This document shows, piece after piece, positions 17,047-25,312 of a stretch of 64,000 nucleotides of DNA. Location: the NCBI RefSeq assembly GCF_003258945.1, contig NZ_QLIX01000004.1:62001-126000 (forward strand). Direction: 5' to 3'. The translations under genes were made by a program, and so were the position numbers. The notes beneath the pieces are model-generated. The model made no database searches. It saw only the letters and a list, made by a program, of their open reading frames with translations, and was not told where the DNA came from. This DNA is from Roseicella frigidaeris (GTDB lineage Bacteria; Pseudomonadota; Alphaproteobacteria; Acetobacterales; Acetobacteraceae). Within the stretch, counting starts at the first letter, position 1. Every line of letters begins with the position of its first letter.

Positions 17047-18324
17047 TCAGTCGAAGGCGACGGTCAGGTTCATCGGGAAGATGCCGAAGGCGGCGTCGAG
17101 GCGGAGCCGGCCCTCCTCCCCCGGCGCCCGGCGCAGCCCCGGCAGGCGCAGCACCGGCTTGCAGAGCTGCGGCAGCATCACCCGGTTCATGTGGATGCCG
17201 AAGCACTCGTGCTGGCCGAGGCCGAAATGCAGGCCGAGCGGGTCCGGCCGGTCGGTGCGGAATTCGCGCGGTGCCGGCACCCGGCGGCCATCCATCATGG
17301 CCGAGCGCGTCGCGGCCATGACGATGGTGCCGGCCCGGATGGTCCGCCCCCGCCAATGCCCCGCCGCCAGCCGGTGATCCTCGCGGCAGAGGCGGAACAG
17401 GCCCGGCGTCAGCGGCCGGAAGCGGGCCGCCTCGAAGACGATGCGGGCCAGCGCCTCCTCGTCATCCGCCCGCGCCGCCGCCTGCGCCGCGGCGAGTTCG
17501 CGCGGCCGGTCGAGCAGCAGGTCGAAGAGCTGCGGGACCAGCATCGGCGCCTGCGGCAGGGCGCCGACGACGAGGCCGATCAGGTTGTTGCGGATCTCGC
17601 GGTCGGTGAAGCCGGGCAGCCCCTGCTCCTGCAGGCGGAGGCAGCGTTCCAGCACGTCCTCCTGCGCGCCCCGCGCCCCGCGGCGGGCCGCGATCGCCGC
17701 CTCGACCCGGCCGCGCAGCGCCGCGGCGACAGGCTCGGCCGCGGCGTGGCGCGCCGGATCGTCGAGCGGGCTGGCGAACATGTAGCCGAACAGCGCCCGC
17801 GCCTGGTCCGAGGTCTCCCGCTCCGGCAGATCCGCCAGGCCGAAATAGGCGAGGTAGAGCCGCGTCGTCGCGGCCTGGGTGAGCTCCATGGCGAGGTCGA
17901 GGCGGCCGCGCGGCCGCGCCTGCTCGACCAGCCCGGCGGCCAGCCGCGCCGTCTCCGGCCCGATCCGCGCCCGCGCCTCGGCCGAGGGCGCGGTCAGGCG
18001 CATATTCGCCTTGTCGCGCCGCGCCTCCTCGGTGGCCGGCATGCCGAGGAAGATATTGCCGCCCTGCATGACGGTGGCGATCTTCGGCGCATAGGGCACG
18101 TCGAAGACATCGGGCCGGCGCAGCACCGCCTCGACATCCTCGGCGCGCGTCACCACCGCCCAGCGCTGGCCCTTCAGGCGGAAGCGAAGGATCGGCGCGA
18201 CGGTGCGCAGGATGCGGAAGCCCAGATCCATGTGCCGCCGCAGCCAGGCGGCGATCCGCCCGCCGGGCTCGGGCGCCGGCGCCGGGGCGAGGTGGGCCGG
18301 CAGGGCCGCCGAGAGCTCGGTCAT
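17047..18324 (-). CDS. Cytochrome P450, atypical
   Basis: 425 residues. The haem-thiolate loop is FGLGQHECFG (Cys374) and the K-helix ExxR is FEAARFRP (Glu298-Arg301), so it is a P450. The I-helix stretch, residues about 246-262 (NNLIGLVVGALPQAPML), lacks the A/G-G-x-(D/E)-T oxygen-activation motif: there is no acid-Thr pair. P450s with this loss are usually peroxygenases, isomerases or lyases that do not use the normal O2/redox-partner route. No ferredoxin or reductase gene is nearby. It overlaps the DyP-type peroxidase gene by 4 bases (ATGA). An oxylipin-type or peroxide-driven reaction is inference. Confidence 0.9.
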   Translation of the reverse strand: MTELSAALPAHLAPAPAPEPGGRIAAWLRRHMDLGFRILRTVAPILRFRLKGQRWAVVTRAEDVEAVLRRPDVFDVPYAPKIATVMQGGNIFLGMPATEEARRDKANMRLTAPSAEARARIGPETARLAAGLVEQARPRGRLDLAMELTQAATTRLYLAYFGLADLPERETSDQARALFGYMFASPLDDPARHAAAEPVAAALRGRVEAAIAARRGARGAQEDVLERCLRLQEQGLPGFTDREIRNNLIGLVVGALPQAPMLVPQLFDLLLDRPRELAAAQAAARADDEEALARIVFEAARFRPLTPGLFRLCREDHRLAAGHWRGRTIRAGTIVMAATRSAMMDGRRVPAPREFRTDRPDPLGLHFGLGQHECFGIHMNRVMLPQLCKPVLRLPGLRRAPGEEGRLRLDAAFGIFPMNLTVAFD

Positions 18325-20087
18325 GTCGGGTCGATCTCCCCCATGGCGATCATGCGCAGCGCGGTCAGGCTCGGGATGAAGAAGTAGTCGCCGCCGCGCG
18401 TCTCGACGAATTGCGGCAGCTCCGCCGCGACATAGGGCAGCCGGCCCGAGGCCGGGTCGGCGGGGATGACGAAGCGCGTCGACTGCCCGCGGCTGCCGGT
18501 GATCGGGCAGGTGTCGTTGCCGGAATCGAGGTCGAGCCCGTACTGCATCCATTGCTGCTGCACGAACTCGAATTGCCGGAACAGGCTGGCGCAGAGCGCC
18601 ATGATGAAGACGCCGTGCTCGTCCTCGTCGCGCGGCGTGGTCTCGCCATAGGGCAGGCCGCGACGGAGGATGCGCCGCCGGTTGGTCAGCGTCGAGGCGG
18701 TGCAGCCATCCTTCGGCGCCGGGTCCAGCATGTCGCGCGGGTTGGCGCGCCGGACATGCGAACCCAGCGGGCAGCGCATGCCTTCCGGGTCGTCGCCGTA
18801 GCGGTAGTCGGCGACCTCCCGGTTGAAAGTGGCGAGCTGCCGCTTCGCCGCCAGCGCCTCGGCGGCGGTCAGCGGCTGGCCGCGCTGCTGCTTCAGCAGC
18901 AGCGGGAAGCGGTCCAGCACCGCCAGCATCTCGGCATGGGTCGGCGCCAGGATCAGCGGCACGCCGCTCGACCAGCGGCCGACCATCTTGGCGCGCAGCG
19001 TCTCCCGCGCCACCTCCGGCGTCGGCAGCCCGGCGACGCGCTGGAACACCGCCGCATGCCGCTCGATCGCCGCGGCGAAGCGGCCGGTGTTCTGGTGCAG
19101 CTTGCGCAGCGCCATGAAGGTGCCGTTGCGCATGAAGCCATAGGGCACGCTGCTGCGCGCCAGCTCCTGCCCCTCGCTCGGATGGCCGAGCAGGAACTCG
19201 CCGGTGGCCAGCGGCTCCCAGCGGCGGGGCACGCCGGGCGGGCTGGCGAGCAGCTTGCCGGCGCCGGTCGCGGCCCCGGCATCCTCCTCCAGCACCCCCT
19301 GCCCGGCGAAGACCGGGTCGGAAATGCCGTCGGTGAAGCCGAAATGCTCCTTCGCCGTCGGCACCAGCCGGCCGCTCTCCGGGTCGCGCGCCATGATCGC
19401 GGCGCTGTCCTGCCACAGCCCGGCGCCGTCGCGGCCATGCCCCTCCAGCAGCAGCACTTTGCCGCCGGCGCGCCAATGCGCGACGAGGGATTGCAGCCAA
19501 CGGGTCCAGCGCTCCAGCGCCTCGACCGGCCCGCCATCGCTCTCCCGCGCTTGGGCGCAGAGGCCGATCCAGACATGCACGCGCCGCTCGCGCCGCGCCA
19601 CCCCCTCGCGCCAGACCGGGTCCCAGCACGCCGGATCGTTGTCGCCGAGATCGCCGAGGACGTGCTTGCGGCGGGCCATGCCCTCGATGAACTCATCCGG
19701 CATCTGCCGCAGCGTCGCGGTCGGCAGGCCGAGGGCCGCGAGGCCGGTCCAGGTGAAGGCGATGTTGAGCGCGACCGGCGGTTTCGGCCGCAGCCCGTCC
19801 GCGCCCGGCACGCGGCTGCTCGCCCAGGGCTCGGCGGTGGTGACCTGCGGCCGGATCTGGTCGACGAACCAGCGCCCCGCCGCGCTGCCGCCCTCGGCGA
19901 TGTGGAACAGGAAATAGCGGGCATAGGGGAAGCCGTAGCGCCCATAGGGGCGGTGGATGTTGCCCTGGATGTCGGGCAGGTCGAGCCGGCGCGCGCCGCC
20001 CGGCGGCGGCGCGCCGCGGCGCAGGGCGGCCGGCATGGCCGGTTCGCCCTGCCAATGGCCCGGCGTGGCGGTGTCGTCCTTCGGCAT
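18321..20087 (-). CDS. DyP-type peroxidase family protein
   Basis: 588 residues, larger than most bacterial DyPs (about 300-450). Family landmarks: distal motif HFGFTDGISDP (GxxDG at 250-254, catalytic Asp253), EFLLGHPSEG, the proximal haem ligand in CPLGSHVRRANPRD (His444), and the distal Arg region in NRRRILRRGLPYG. No signal peptide is seen, so it is cytoplasmic or carried by a partner. The extra length lies partly in the 255-430 region. It would oxidise substrates with H2O2 or act as a haem-dependent oxygenase; the tight coupling to a P450 lacking the O2-activation Thr suggests both act on one pathway. Confidence 0.9.
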   Translation of the reverse strand: MPKDDTATPGHWQGEPAMPAALRRGAPPPGGARRLDLPDIQGNIHRPYGRYGFPYARYFLFHIAEGGSAAGRWFVDQIRPQVTTAEPWASSRVPGADGLRPKPPVALNIAFTWTGLAALGLPTATLRQMPDEFIEGMARRKHVLGDLGDNDPACWDPVWREGVARRERRVHVWIGLCAQARESDGGPVEALERWTRWLQSLVAHWRAGGKVLLLEGHGRDGAGLWQDSAAIMARDPESGRLVPTAKEHFGFTDGISDPVFAGQGVLEEDAGAATGAGKLLASPPGVPRRWEPLATGEFLLGHPSEGQELARSSVPYGFMRNGTFMALRKLHQNTGRFAAAIERHAAVFQRVAGLPTPEVARETLRAKMVGRWSSGVPLILAPTHAEMLAVLDRFPLLLKQQRGQPLTAAEALAAKRQLATFNREVADYRYGDDPEGMRCPLGSHVRRANPRDMLDPAPKDGCTASTLTNRRRILRRGLPYGETTPRDEDEHGVFIMALCASLFRQFEFVQQQWMQYGLDLDSGNDTCPITGSRGQSTRFVIPADPASGRLPYVAAELPQFVETRGGDYFFIPSLTALRMIAMGEIDPT

Positions 20088-20090
20088 GGC

Positions 20091-21131
20091 TCAGGCTCCC
20101 GGCGGCAGGATCTTCTCCGGCAGGCAGATCAGGCCCGGCGCCTGGCTCGGCGCCGCGATCTCCGCCGGCCGGTGCCGGGCGAGGAAGCGGCTGAACCCGG
20201 CATGCAGGGCCTCCGGCGTCGCATCCTGCGCGGCGATGACGAAATCGGCGAAATGCTGCTGCAGGTAGAGCGCCTTCAGCACCTCGGGCAGCGAGGCGCT
20301 GCGCTGCAGCGGCGCGGCGCCGAGCGCCAGGGCGCGGCGCCAGAACCGCTGCAGGACGAACCAGGCGGCGCCGAGCGCCAGCACCAGGAGCAGGAGGCTC
20401 CCGAGCAGCAGCCCGACGGCGATGCGCGGCAGCGCCCCGCCCGCGATCAGCGCGACGACGAGGGCGAGGAGCAGCGCGGCGCCCCAGGCATAGGCGAGGC
20501 GGGGCAGGAGCTGGCGCAGGCGGCGGAGCCTGTCGAGCGGCAGCGGCAGGACATCCTGCAGCCGCAGCCGCTGCGGCTCCGCCGGGTAGTAGTCGTTGAA
20601 GGGCATGGTCGTCTCGACCTGGCAGCGCCGGATGTAGTCGAAGAAGCCCTCGGCCCCGGTCACCGCCTCGAAGCCGTGGCAGGCGCCGAAGACGGCCTCC
20701 AGCTCGGGGCGCATGGTCTGCCAGAGCGTGTCGGTGTAGCGCCGCAGCGAGGTCTCGCTGCCATCCTCGGCGTCGAACTCGGCGGCGAAGAGCAGATAGG
20801 GCATCGGCAGCCGGTCCACCCGCTGCTGCACCAGCGGGTCGGCGCCGGCGAAGCGGTCGAGCAGCGCATCGCCGGATTCGCGGCCGTTGTAGGGCAGGTC
20901 GTCGATCAGCACGAAGCGGGCGAGATGCGTCATGCGGCTGCGCGCGAAGGGGCTCCCCGGCGCGCGGCCGCGGGAATTCGCCGTGGTCTCGGATTGCGGC
21001 AGCCGCGCCAGGGCCTCGAGCAGGCGCTGACGGTGGGATTCCGCCTGCCCCTCGCCCAGCGGCGCGTCGCGGCCGGCGCGCACCGGCGCGAGGACGGTGA
21101 GGAAATAGTGCCCGGCGTCGAAATTCGGCAT
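20091..21131 (-). CDS. Unrecognised protein with two central membrane segments
   Basis: 346 residues, no family recognised. The N-terminal 200 residues look like a soluble domain (MPNFDAGHYFLTVLAPVR, LARFVLIDDLPYNGRESGDALLDRF, LPMPYLLFAAEFDAEDGSE). Two hydrophobic helices follow at about 224-247 and 250-277, then a short C-terminal domain with LYLQQHFADFVIAAQDATPEALHAGFSRFLARH and LICLPEKI. The N-terminal part repeatedly mentions 'reporter' style hydrophobic strands as in a two-layer alpha/beta fold, but no catalytic motif is evident. It lies 3 bases before the DyP gene and 9 after the next gene, so it belongs to the same operon. Confidence 0.75.
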   Translation of the reverse strand: MPNFDAGHYFLTVLAPVRAGRDAPLGEGQAESHRQRLLEALARLPQSETTANSRGRAPGSPFARSRMTHLARFVLIDDLPYNGRESGDALLDRFAGADPLVQQRVDRLPMPYLLFAAEFDAEDGSETSLRRYTDTLWQTMRPELEAVFGACHGFEAVTGAEGFFDYIRRCQVETTMPFNDYYPAEPQRLRLQDVLPLPLDRLRRLRQLLPRLAYAWGAALLLALVVALIAGGALPRIAVGLLLGSLLLLVLALGAAWFVLQRFWRRALALGAAPLQRSASLPEVLKALYLQQHFADFVIAAQDATPEALHAGFSRFLARHRPAEIAAPSQAPGLICLPEKILPPGA

Positions 21132-21140
21132 CGCCCGCTC

Positions 21141-21866
21141 CTATGGCGCGTCGGCCGGCGCCGGCACCCGCCAGTCGGCGGCCTGGCTCTGGTCGAGATA
21201 GGCGGCGCGGTCCCTGTCGGCGCTTTCCGCCGCGACCGAGGCGGAGGGCGCGTAGCCATGGCTGCCGAGGCAGTTCTGCAGCCCCTCCTCCACCAATTGC
21301 CGGCGATATTCCGCGGCGAAGGCCGCCGGATCGCCCTTCGCATGCACCGCCGTCAGCGCGGCGAGGCCCTGGGCCAGCCGCAGGGCCCGCTTGATGTCGC
21401 GCTGCGCCGCGCCGGGCGTGGCGTTGTAGTAGTAGTTGGTGTCGATCTGGTTGCGGGCGATGTAGGCCTTGAACTCGCCGACCGGGATCGAGCGCGGATA
21501 CTTGCTGCTGGTGTACCAGAAGAGGTCGAGGCCATCCGGCAGCCCGTCGGCGAAGGCGTCGATGTACTGGTCCCAGGTGCCGTTGAAATTGCTCAGGAAG
21601 AGCATGGCGTCGTGTTGCAGGTGCGGCCGGCCCTGGCCGAGATCCGGCCAGGCGTCGCGCGGGATGACGACCCAGCGCGCGAAGTGGATCAGCCGCAGGC
21701 CGAGCAGCCGTCCGAGCTGCGAGGGACGGCAGCGCGACAGCATGAAGAACAGCACCTGCAAGCCCGGCCGCGTCGGCAGCCAGCGCCATTGCGGCAGCCA
21801 GCTCCAGCGACGCCGGATGGGCGTCAGCACGTTCATCGCATAGGCCTTGCCGGCGATATTCGACAT
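21141..21866 (-). CDS. Unrecognised protein, first gene of the P450/DyP cluster
   Basis: 241 residues, no family recognised with confidence. The N-terminal third is basic and hydrophobic (IRRRWSWLPQWRWLPTRPGLQVLFFML), suggesting membrane association. The middle has well-ordered motifs: IHFARWVVIPR, DAMLFLSNFNGTWDQYIDAFADGLPDGLDLFWYTSSKYP, and FKAYIARNQIDTNYYYNATPGAAQRDIKRALRLAQ. These look conserved rather than low-complexity, so the protein is real. It precedes the two-helix protein by 9 bases and heads the four-gene leftward unit ending with the P450. Role in the same pathway is inferred from operon structure only. Confidence 0.75.
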   Translation of the reverse strand: MSNIAGKAYAMNVLTPIRRRWSWLPQWRWLPTRPGLQVLFFMLSRCRPSQLGRLLGLRLIHFARWVVIPRDAWPDLGQGRPHLQHDAMLFLSNFNGTWDQYIDAFADGLPDGLDLFWYTSSKYPRSIPVGEFKAYIARNQIDTNYYYNATPGAAQRDIKRALRLAQGLAALTAVHAKGDPAAFAAEYRRQLVEEGLQNCLGSHGYAPSASVAAESADRDRAAYLDQSQAADWRVPAPADAP

Positions 21867-21986
21867 CCGGGCCTCCTGCCCGCGGCAGCGCCGCGCGGCA
21901 GGGACCGTGCCGCCGCAGCGCGCGATGCCGCAAGGGCTGAATTCGGGAATCCTGTGCGCATGCGCACAGGCCCGCCGCGCCCGCCT

Positions 21987-23324
21987 TCAGCGCGGCCCGG
22001 GCTGCTCCGCGGTGCTCGCCGCCGCCTCGCCCGGCTTCGCCGCGGCGGCGATGAAGCCGTGCGCCAGCGCGTGATAGACGCCCTCGGCGCAGAGCAGGCG
22101 CGAGGCCTGCGAGCCGATGATCGCCGCGGCCATCAGCGGGATCACCATGGCATGGTCGTTGGTCATCTCGGTGACGATGACGAAGGCGGTGATCGGCGCC
22201 TGCACCACGCCGGCGAAGTAGGCGACCATGCCGAGCAGCACCATGGCGTTCAGGGCGACATCCGGGAACAGCGTGGCGAGGTTGAAGCCGAGCCCGGCGC
22301 CGACGGCCAGCGAGGGCGCGAAGATGCCGCCCGGGATGCCGCTGATGGCGGCGAGGATGGTCGCGCCGAATTTCAGCAGGGCGAAGGATTGCGTCAGCGG
22401 CGCGCCGTCATCGACCAGCGCCCGCACCTCGCCGTAGCTGGTGCCGTAGACCATGTCGCCCGAGGCGAGGCCGCAGAGCGCGGTACCGAGGCCGCAGAGC
22501 ATGGCGAAGCGGACGGGATGGCGGCGGATGGCCCGTCCGGCGGCGCCGGGCAGGCCGCGCGCCACCTCGACCAGGATGCGGCTGAAGGCGCCCCCGAGCA
22601 GCCCGCCGGCGAGGCCGCAGACCGGCACGGCGAGCCAGCCCGCGGCGCCCTGCAGCGTCGCCGTGGTGGTGCCGAAATAGGTATAGTTGCCGAGCAGCGC
22701 GAGCGAGGTGAGGCCGGCGGTGATGATGGCGACGATGAGCAGCCCGCTCGACTTCACCTCGAAGGCGCGGCCCATCTCCTCGATGCCGAAGACGATGCCG
22801 GCGAGCGGCGTGTTGAAGGCGGCGGCGACGCCGGCCGAGGCGCCGGCCAGGATCAGCCCGGGCTGGCGCCGCGGCGAGAGCCGGCCGATGGCGAACATGA
22901 TGGAGGCGCCGACCTGCACCGTCGGCCCCTCGCGCCCGACCGAGGCGCCGCAGAGCAGGCCGAACAGGGTCAGCAGGATCTTGCCGACCGCGATGCGCAG
23001 GGAGACCAGCGAGGCCCGCGCCGACTGGCTCAGCAGCTTGCGGGCGGCGATCGCCTGCGGGATGCCGCTGCCGCCGGAGCCCGGGAAGTAGCGCCGCGCC
23101 AGCCAGACGGAGAGCCCCATGCCGAGCGGCGTGACGAGCAGCGGCGCGTAGCGCGAGCGCGCGAGCAGCGCCTGGAAGGCCTCCTGCGCAAGGTCGGCGA
23201 GCAGGGCCAGCGCCACCGCCGCGGCGCCGACCACGATGCCGCCGAGCAGGAAGACCGCCTGCCGCTGGGTGCGTGCCGAATGCAGCCGGAGGCGCCGCGC
23301 GGAAGGGAAGGATCGAGGCCGCAT
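21987..23324 (-). CDS. ClC family chloride channel / H+/Cl- antiporter
   Basis: 445 residues, multi-helix membrane protein. The chloride-pathway signatures are present: GSGIPQ, GREGPTVQVGAS (gating Glu), NTPLAGIVFGIEEM (including the proton-pathway Glu) and GIPGGIFAPSLAVGAGLG. Both glutamates suggest a proton-coupled exchanger like E. coli ClcA, which aids acid resistance. It lacks the C-terminal CBS domains of some relatives. The start at 23324 gives a short basic tail before the first helix. Divergent from the isonitrile hydratase gene. Confidence 0.94.
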   Translation of the reverse strand: MRPRSFPSARRLRLHSARTQRQAVFLLGGIVVGAAAVALALLADLAQEAFQALLARSRYAPLLVTPLGMGLSVWLARRYFPGSGGSGIPQAIAARKLLSQSARASLVSLRIAVGKILLTLFGLLCGASVGREGPTVQVGASIMFAIGRLSPRRQPGLILAGASAGVAAAFNTPLAGIVFGIEEMGRAFEVKSSGLLIVAIITAGLTSLALLGNYTYFGTTTATLQGAAGWLAVPVCGLAGGLLGGAFSRILVEVARGLPGAAGRAIRRHPVRFAMLCGLGTALCGLASGDMVYGTSYGEVRALVDDGAPLTQSFALLKFGATILAAISGIPGGIFAPSLAVGAGLGFNLATLFPDVALNAMVLLGMVAYFAGVVQAPITAFVIVTEMTNDHAMVIPLMAAAIIGSQASRLLCAEGVYHALAHGFIAAAAKPGEAAASTAEQPGPR

Positions 23325-23703
23325 CGCACCCTGTCTGGATCGGGGTCTGGATCGGGGCGGCCGGGCGGGCGGCGCCCCGGCGCGCATCACCGCCAGGCGC
23401 GGTCGCATCGGCGACCGCCCGCGGGAGCCACCCCACGGGCCGCGCCGCCGCGCGCCGCACCGTCCCCGCCGTGCCGGCCCGCGGCGGGCGTCCGGCGAGG
23501 CTAGGGCAGATCCCGGCGGGAGGGAATCCGCCCGGCCGGGCGGTGATGCCCCCTGGACGCCCGCCTCCCGGCCGCGGCCGTGCCCCTGCGCGCGGCGGGC
23601 GCCGCCCCGCGGTTTCCCCCACCGCGCCGGCATGGCACAGTCTCGTCCCCTCGCAGCAACGCCGCCGCCGGACGCGCCGCCGTCCCCGGAGAGGAGTGCC
23701 CGC
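23325..23703. other. Gene-free divergent intergenic region
   Basis: About 380 bases between the starts of the ClC gene (leftward) and the isonitrile hydratase gene (rightward). Very GC-rich, with short G/C inverted stretches but no clear promoter boxes, repeat copy or RNA structure. Small open frames crossing it show no family features. It holds the two promoters by position only. Confidence 0.5.
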
Positions 23704-24408
23704 ATGTCGTCTCCCCCGCCATCCGGCCTCGAGATCGGCTTCCTGCTGTTTCCCCGCCTCACCCAGCTCGACTTCACCGGCCCCTTCGAGGTGCTGAGCC
23801 GGCTGCCCGGGGCGCGGGTGCGGACGCTGTGGAAGGAGGCGGGGCCGGTGCGGGCGGATACCGGCCTGACCATCCTCGCCGACACCGCCCTCGCCGATTG
23901 CCCGCCCCTCGACCTGCTCTGCGTCCCCGGCGGGCCCGGCGTGGCGCCGCTGATGGAGGATGCGGCGGTGCTGGCCTTCCTCCAACGGCAGGCCGCCGGG
24001 GCGCGCTGGATCACCTCGGTCTGCACCGGCGCGCTGGTGCTCGGCGCGGCCGGGCTGCTGCGCGGCAAGCGGGCGACCACGCATTGGGCGAGCCATGACC
24101 TCCTCGCCGCCCTCGGTGCCGAGCCGGTGCGGGCGCGGGTGGTGCGCGACGGCCGGCTGGTGACCGGCGGCGGCGTGACGGCGGGGATCGACTTCGCCCT
24201 GGCGCTGCTCGCCGAGCTCGCCGGGCCGGAGACGGCGCAGGCGGTGCAGCTGCAGATCGAATACGCGCCCGACCCGCCCTTCACGGCCGGCGAGCCGGCG
24301 ACCGCGCCGCCCGCGGTGCTCGAGGCCGCCCGGCAGCGCGGCGCGGCGATGCGGGCGGAGCGGGAGGCGCTGGTCGCCCGGGTCGCCGCCCGCCTCGCCG
24401 TCGCCTGA
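23704..24408 (+). CDS. inhA: Isonitrile hydratase-like DJ-1/PfpI family protein (InhA)
   Basis: 234 residues, DJ-1/PfpI glutamine-amidotransferase-like fold. The nucleophile elbow is ITSVCTGALVLGAAGLL (Cys107), and the acidic partner is in FPRLTQLDFTGPFEVLSR (Asp23). The stretches DLLCVPGGPGV, RATTHWASHDLLAALGAEPV, DGRLVTGGGVTAGIDFALAL and QIEYAPDPPF match cyclohexyl-isocyanide hydratase InhA. That enzyme hydrates isonitriles to N-formamides. The start follows a GAGGAG ribosome binding site at about 23691. An alternative is the AraC-less GlxA-type regulator domain, but no helix-turn-helix follows. Confidence 0.87.
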   Translation: MSSPPPSGLEIGFLLFPRLTQLDFTGPFEVLSRLPGARVRTLWKEAGPVRADTGLTILADTALADCPPLDLLCVPGGPGVAPLMEDAAVLAFLQRQAAGARWITSVCTGALVLGAAGLLRGKRATTHWASHDLLAALGAEPVRARVVRDGRLVTGGGVTAGIDFALALLAELAGPETAQAVQLQIEYAPDPPFTAGEPATAPPAVLEAARQRGAAMRAEREALVARVAARLAVA

Positions 24409-24417
24409 CCCGCCGCG

Positions 24418-24885
24418 GTGCCGGCGGAGGCGGAGCCACCGGAGGAGGGCTCGAAGGAGGGCCCCAAGGAGGCCCCTAATGAGGAAAGGGCGCTGCGCCG
24501 GCCGGCGCGGCTGCTGCTGCTCGGCCTCGGCTATCTCTGCCTGGCGCTGGCGGCGATTGGCGTGGTGGTGCCGGGGATGCCGACCACCGTCTTCCTGATC
24601 GGCGCCGCCGCGGCCTTCGGCCGCGCCTCGCCGGCGCTGCGGGCGAAGCTGCGGGCGCATCCGCGCTTCGGCGCCACGTTGCGGCATTGGGAGGATCATG
24701 GCAGTATCGCCCCGGGTGCCAAGCGGGCGGCGCTGATCGGCATGGGGCTCGGCTGGCTGATGCTGACCCTGCTGCTGCGCCGGCCGCTGGTCTCGGCGCT
24801 GGTCGGGGCCTGCATGGTGGCGGTGGCGGCCTATATCCTCACCCGGCCCTCCGGCCCGCAGCCGGCCGGCCATGGCGAGCCATAG
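24418..24885 (+). CDS. YbaN-like inner membrane protein (DUF454)
   Basis: 155 residues from GTG 24418. The DUF454 core is visible: LLLGLGYLCLALAAIGVVVPGMPTTVFLIGAAAAFGRASPALRAKLRAHPRFG, then RHWEDHGSI and two more hydrophobic helices. This family of small inner-membrane proteins has no assigned function. The first 25 residues are acidic and Pro-rich and atypical, so the true start may be further in; no ribosome binding site decides it. It follows the isonitrile hydratase gene by 9 bases, hence likely co-transcribed. Confidence 0.82.
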   Translation: MPAEAEPPEEGSKEGPKEAPNEERALRRPARLLLLGLGYLCLALAAIGVVVPGMPTTVFLIGAAAAFGRASPALRAKLRAHPRFGATLRHWEDHGSIAPGAKRAALIGMGLGWLMLTLLLRRPLVSALVGACMVAVAAYILTRPSGPQPAGHGEP

Positions 24886-25066
24886 CACTAGCGAGGGTCT
24901 CCCCCGCGCCGCACGCGGGCCATGGCAACAGAACGAAACGCGCAAATTGCCGCCGGCCGGTCCACATTGAGGTGGCAGGGTCGCCCGGAAGGCGGCCCTT
25001 TTCCCGCTTGAGCCCCTTTTGCAGAACGGCCCCGCCTGGCGAGGCCGGAACGACAGGATACGCCCC

Positions 25067-25255
25067 GTGGTCCAGAGTCAGGCGAAAGCCACCCCCACCC
25101 CCCCGACCGATGCCGCGCCGGAGGAGGAGATCGCCTATCTCGCCAAGCGGCACCGGGTGACCCCGGCGATCGTGCGCGAGATCATCCGCCGCATCGGCTC
25201 GGCCGAGCGCAGCGCGGTCGAGCGCGAGATCCAGCGCGGCAAGGCCCGCCGCTGA
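25067..25255 (+). CDS. Small DUF3606-like helical protein (62 residues)
   Basis: The C-terminal two thirds read EEEIAYLAKRHRVTPAIVREIIRRIGSAERSAVEREI, matching the helix-turn-helix-like pattern of DUF3606 proteins, which are small and of unknown function. A GTG at 25067 with AGGA 8 bases before it is the best start; a TTG at 25019 would give a longer protein with an atypical N terminus. The N-terminal 20 residues are Thr/Pro-rich. A perfect palindromic terminator follows 12 bases after the stop. Confidence 0.72.
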   Translation: MVQSQAKATPTPPTDAAPEEEIAYLAKRHRVTPAIVREIIRRIGSAERSAVEREIQRGKARR

Positions 25256-25267
25256 GGCGGGCCCCGG

Positions 25268-25297
25268 CCCCGTGCCCCGCCGCGGCGGGGCACGGGG
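25268..25297. terminator. Perfect 30-bp palindrome, bidirectional terminator
   Basis: The half CCCCGTGCCCCGCCG is followed directly by its exact reverse complement. It lies between the converging ends of the DUF3606-like gene (stop at 25255) and ahcY (stop at 25313). It can act on transcripts from both sides. No T-run, as usual in this very GC-rich DNA. Confidence 0.7.
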
Positions 25298-25312
25298 AGT
25301 TCCGACCGGAGC

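Noticed and set aside
18411-23504. A very long rightward open frame of 1697 codons opposite the P450/DyP/unknown/ClC genes
   Set aside because: It is an antisense shadow of high-GC codon usage; its composition is Arg/Gly/Ala/Gln/Asp-rich with no domain, and the leftward genes have clear families.
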